Assembly: GCA_034439915.1 (NCBI GenBank)
Contig: JAWXBI010000010.1
Span: forward strand, 1-17,868
Reading direction: 5' to 3'
Source of the DNA: JADJLQ01 sp034439915
GTDB lineage: Bacteria; Bacteroidota; Bacteroidia; Chitinophagales; Saprospiraceae
DNA: 17,868 bases
Shown: piece after piece, positions 16,401 through 17,868 of the stretch
How the letters are laid out: every line of letters begins with the position of its first letter
How positions within the stretch are numbered: the stretch's first letter is position 1
Translations under genes and position numbers: made by a program
The notes under the pieces: generated by a model
Told to the model about the DNA's origin: nothing
Seen by the model: only the letters and a program-made list of their open reading frames with translations
The model's database searches: none

Positions 16401-17789
16401 TTAATTTTGGACAGCGTATTGGTGATGCCATTTGAAAGAAATTTTAATTTATGGGTTACCGATGAGAGTGGGAATCAGGATACTTGCCTGGGCAACAGGT
16501 TTTTAGCTTTTTTCGATACCTTGAATCTGTGTGGTAAAAATGCCATCGTCAATATCTCCGGTATCAATGGCAATGTGGCTATGGAAAATGGCAATTCAAT
16601 ACCCAATGTTATCTTGTCCGCCATTGGAAGTCAACAGTACCAGCATCTTTCAGATGTTAAGGGTTCATATGCATTTGAAAAGATTATTCCGGGGAGGTAT
16701 AAAATATTCCCATATAAAAATGATGATGTCCGTTCTGGAATCAGCACTGCGGATCTTATAGCTATCCAGAGACATTTGCTTGGAAATCAGTTGTTTGAAA
16801 AACAGTCACAGTTCATTGCTGCTGATGTAAATCACGATAATACCATTACCGCAGTTGACCTGATCGAATTGAGAAAAGTTATTTTGGGGATATACGAAGT
16901 ATTCCCTGAGAATACCTCGTGGCGATTTTTTGATCAGAACTCCATGCACAAACTTACCGATCCGGTCAGTATGAAGGAAATGGAAACTCCAATGGTTGAA
17001 GCTGTGGAGAAAAAAACAAGCCTGCAAAACTTTACCGGAGTCAAGATCGGTGATGTTAATGAAAGGGTTTCCCCCCAAATGAACTCCTTGGAAACCAGAG
17101 GTAAAAAGGAAAGGAAACTTACCCTTCCTTCCTGGAAGCTGAAAGCCGGAGATGTGATAGAACTGCCCATCAAATTGGACCTGGTGGAGGTTATAGCTGC
17201 ACAAGCCAGTATTCATTTTAGTGGAATGGAGTTATTGGGTGTAAAAGCAGATGAGAATACCTTGATCAAACCCAATCAATTTGCTGAAAATAAATTGACA
17301 GGAGGGTTCTTCAATTTCAGTTGGTTAAAATCCGGAACTCAGCAAGCTGGCATATCGGCTGACATTTTAGTTAAGTTAATTGTCAAAGCCAACCGGGACG
17401 TTAACCTGATTGACCAGGTAAGTTTATTGAGATCAAATCTGGCGGCTGAAGCTTATCTGGAGGATGGAAGTGTAGAAGAAATTAAGCTCCATTTCGACAG
17501 ATCGTTCTCTACCGTCAGTTATGAAAAAAGGATGGTATTAAATCAAAATAGTCCCAACCCATTTGGTCAACGTACCACTATCCGGTTTGCTATACCTGAG
17601 GCAGGAGACGTCAAATGGACATTCATGGACATTGCCGGACGGACCTTAAAGACCTGGACCCAGCATTATGAAGTGGGTAGTCATGAAATTAGACTGGATA
17701 AAGACCAATTTAATACTTCAGGAATTGTATACTATCGCCTTGATTATCATGGTTATTCTGCGGTTAGAAAGATGATCCTTATGGAATAG
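13407..17789 (+). CDS. Third and largest paralogue: about ten HYR-like modules, dockerin, cohesin-like domain, T9SS type A domain
   Basis: I set the start at ATG 13407 (1460 residues), because the longer frame begins with TTG 13374 and adds 11 residues before an otherwise typical signal peptide (MKTTSF...LTFYSQA). Cys-rich modules include a RRWKVRD module, a CP...NGEP module ending in DCC (C210-C211), HYR (DACGNTSKCTV), and a double-Cys module (C384-C385). Two successive copies of the CKD/CQND plus R-(T/I)-WT unit follow (about 14660-15150 and 15420-15910), each followed by an HYR module, and then a DES/GNQD module. A CnaB-like module (about 1050-1100) precedes the dockerin (loop 1 ending at D1116; loop 2 D1140, N1142, D1144, D1151), linker FTGVKIGDVN, a cohesin-like domain (about 1239-1368) and a type A sorting domain (NSPNPF to RKMILME). 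Compared with the 6456 protein it has gained an internal module unit. It is predicted to be exported and surface-attached or released. Confidence 0.87.
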   Translation: MKTTSFIRSLLKTIILITFLGLTFYSQATSFFRGNYSYYQINPVPGSLLWESSCYNDKTAPGFQIKEYEPVSCTQLQNLTWSYFLNLSDNCTSTSRLSITHTDSIDLNCDKSDLIVYRRWKVRDQAGNSTTINLQIIIEKADLYSVVFPPDIHQYCPAALDLNSPALGVPTYNGEPISHFCGLTVEYKDRKSTLCGNSSLITRHWTIFDCCTFHALNHDQDIYLHDTTKPVFVCPSPILYKTNVKECYSHQYIPGITVTDACNPTGIIVKVLVDQFKTYLPGQLVILSAGQHSFEYQVTDACGNTSKCTVPVTVVDGQGPLLACTSLEVCLITDSIRIGPGDLITEYWDDCLGLKKVSLKIRKLIDLCGNPFDDLVFRDSVTICCVSGSDVVQVVIEATDANGNKSYCNADVYVTNKIPIDIECKDTVIVNCDDDIPNLVPEVNFCGDYDLVEKTIFDNRDSNGIGTLIKRFIVTTEGGMKDSCQTVFIIGIGLSPFGADDLTCPPTTVNLIGCELPPNLNGIPGIGLKDTAAPCAKVRVTLQLDTFVDLGSPCLRITRTWTIIDLLQPGLVLNCIQNIDILDTVAPVLSGIRDTTVFTATCDKLIDLPPLNVSDCDTGVVVINSFNAQGRNIGPVTYPLGTTRIKFIATDKCGNSDSLSIQVTVIDTSGFNIICQNDTTINCGAVFVPGNAIILASCTQVETNVLTADTIRNNCSITNILFKRVITDTAGRQDSCTFTVTFRAADTLFCNQISWPKDTTLTTCGKSLHPDSLNLKPVFSYTADACSKVVVSYKDTSSSANGGGVCVNITRRIWTVSDTCAIPPIICRDTQLIRVTDNTPPVLKVPKDTCVYLKFDSLCDTLLSFLGSATAMDCDPNVTIKSVVIGKTDTTGASLVRRYGLGDTRVLVIALDACGNSTRDTVLVQVKDTVIPNASCKKSNNYFNDQALVRIHARQFNGGSTDNCTAPALLRFSWTQNLADTILEVNCDHIKILRAGGDLILDSVLVMPFERNFNLWVTDESGNQDTCLGNRFLAFFDTLNLCGKNAIVNISGINGNVAMENGNSIPNVILSAIGSQQYQHLSDVKGSYAFEKIIPGRYKIFPYKNDDVRSGISTADLIAIQRHLLGNQLFEKQSQFIAADVNHDNTITAVDLIELRKVILGIYEVFPENTSWRFFDQNSMHKLTDPVSMKEMETPMVEAVEKKTSLQNFTGVKIGDVNERVSPQMNSLETRGKKERKLTLPSWKLKAGDVIELPIKLDLVEVIAAQASIHFSGMELLGVKADENTLIKPNQFAENKLTGGFFNFSWLKSGTQQAGISADILVKLIVKANRDVNLIDQVSLLRSNLAAEAYLEDGSVEEIKLHFDRSFSTVSYEKRMVLNQNSPNPFGQRTTIRFAIPEAGDVKWTFMDIAGRTLKTWTQHYEVGSHEIRLDKDQFNTSGIVYYRLDYHGYSAVRKMILME

Positions 17790-17818
17790 TTCCCTCTAGA
17801 TTTCATTGTTTGTTATAT

Positions 17819-17854
17819 AAACCCTATTCGGAGAAATCCGGATAGGGTTTTTTT
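17819..17854 (+). terminator. Rho-independent terminator after the 13407 gene
   Basis: A 13-bp stem (17819-17831 AAACCCTATTCGG with 17838-17850 CCGGATAGGGTTT, one G-T pair) with a 6-base loop is followed by TTTT. It starts 30 bases after the TAG at 17787-17789 and closes the cluster on this side. Confidence 0.92.
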
Positions 17855-17868
17855 ATATATAGTATTAC

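Noticed and set aside
16806..17216. 136-residue open frame on the minus strand
   Set aside because: It is antisense to the dockerin and linker coding region of the 13407 gene; the plus-strand product has clear domain structure there and the minus product has none.
379..17789. Classical cellulosome or polysaccharide utilisation locus
   Set aside because: No glycoside hydrolase, SusC/SusD pair or catalytic domain is visible; the non-cohesin, non-dockerin regions are all HYR/Ig-like, SprB-like or sorting modules.

Overview
The window most likely comes from a Bacteroidota chromosome, probably a member of the Saprospiria (Saprospiraceae-like). The evidence is type IX secretion system (T9SS) C-terminal sorting domains on almost every gene, a PorP/SprF-family protein, SprB-type repeats, a TAnnTTTG promoter element, and dockerins of the 'NGVSTLDL..IQ.HILG' kind that are frequent in that group. 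This placement is inferred from protein style alone. All recognised genes are on the + strand. There are no RNA genes, CRISPR arrays, insertion sequences or enzymes.

Layout. (1) Bases 1-98 hold the last residues of an upstream T9SS type A cargo gene, closed by a strong terminator (138-176). (2) Bases 379-3481 are a two-gene unit. The first gene encodes a secreted protein with two N-terminal cohesin-like domains, four SprB-like repeats and a type B (CHU_C / gliding-associated) sorting domain. The second encodes a PorP/SprF protein, the usual partner of type B cargo. (3) Bases 3725-6055 encode a 776-residue dockerin protein with an aromatic-rich N-terminal tandem repeat; its mRNA leader could form a nested double stem. 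(4) Bases 6056-6455 are an AT-rich gap with a cluster of inverted repeats. (5) Bases 6456-10043 and 10078-13296 are two large paralogues, probably co-transcribed. (6) Bases 13407-17789 are a third, still larger paralogue, followed by a strong terminator (17819-17854).

How the genes may work together. The three large proteins share one order: signal peptide, many Cys-rich HYR/Ig-like modules, a small CnaB/carboxypeptidase-regulatory-like module, a two-loop dockerin, an 'F.G..(I/L)GDVN' linker, a cohesin-like beta domain, and a type A T9SS sorting domain. The 776-residue protein follows the same plan without the C-terminal cohesin-like domain. One locus therefore combines a two-cohesin protein predicted to be displayed through a T9SS/SprF route with four dockerin proteins, three of which also carry cohesin-like domains. 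A reasonable but unproven reading is a non-enzymatic, calcium-dependent cohesin-dockerin adhesive or extracellular matrix assembly. No catalytic domain was recognised, so a classical cellulosome is not supported.

Two gene starts differ from the longest open frames: 3725 rather than a GTG at 3680, and 13407 rather than a TTG at 13374. In both cases the later ATG begins directly with a clean signal peptide.
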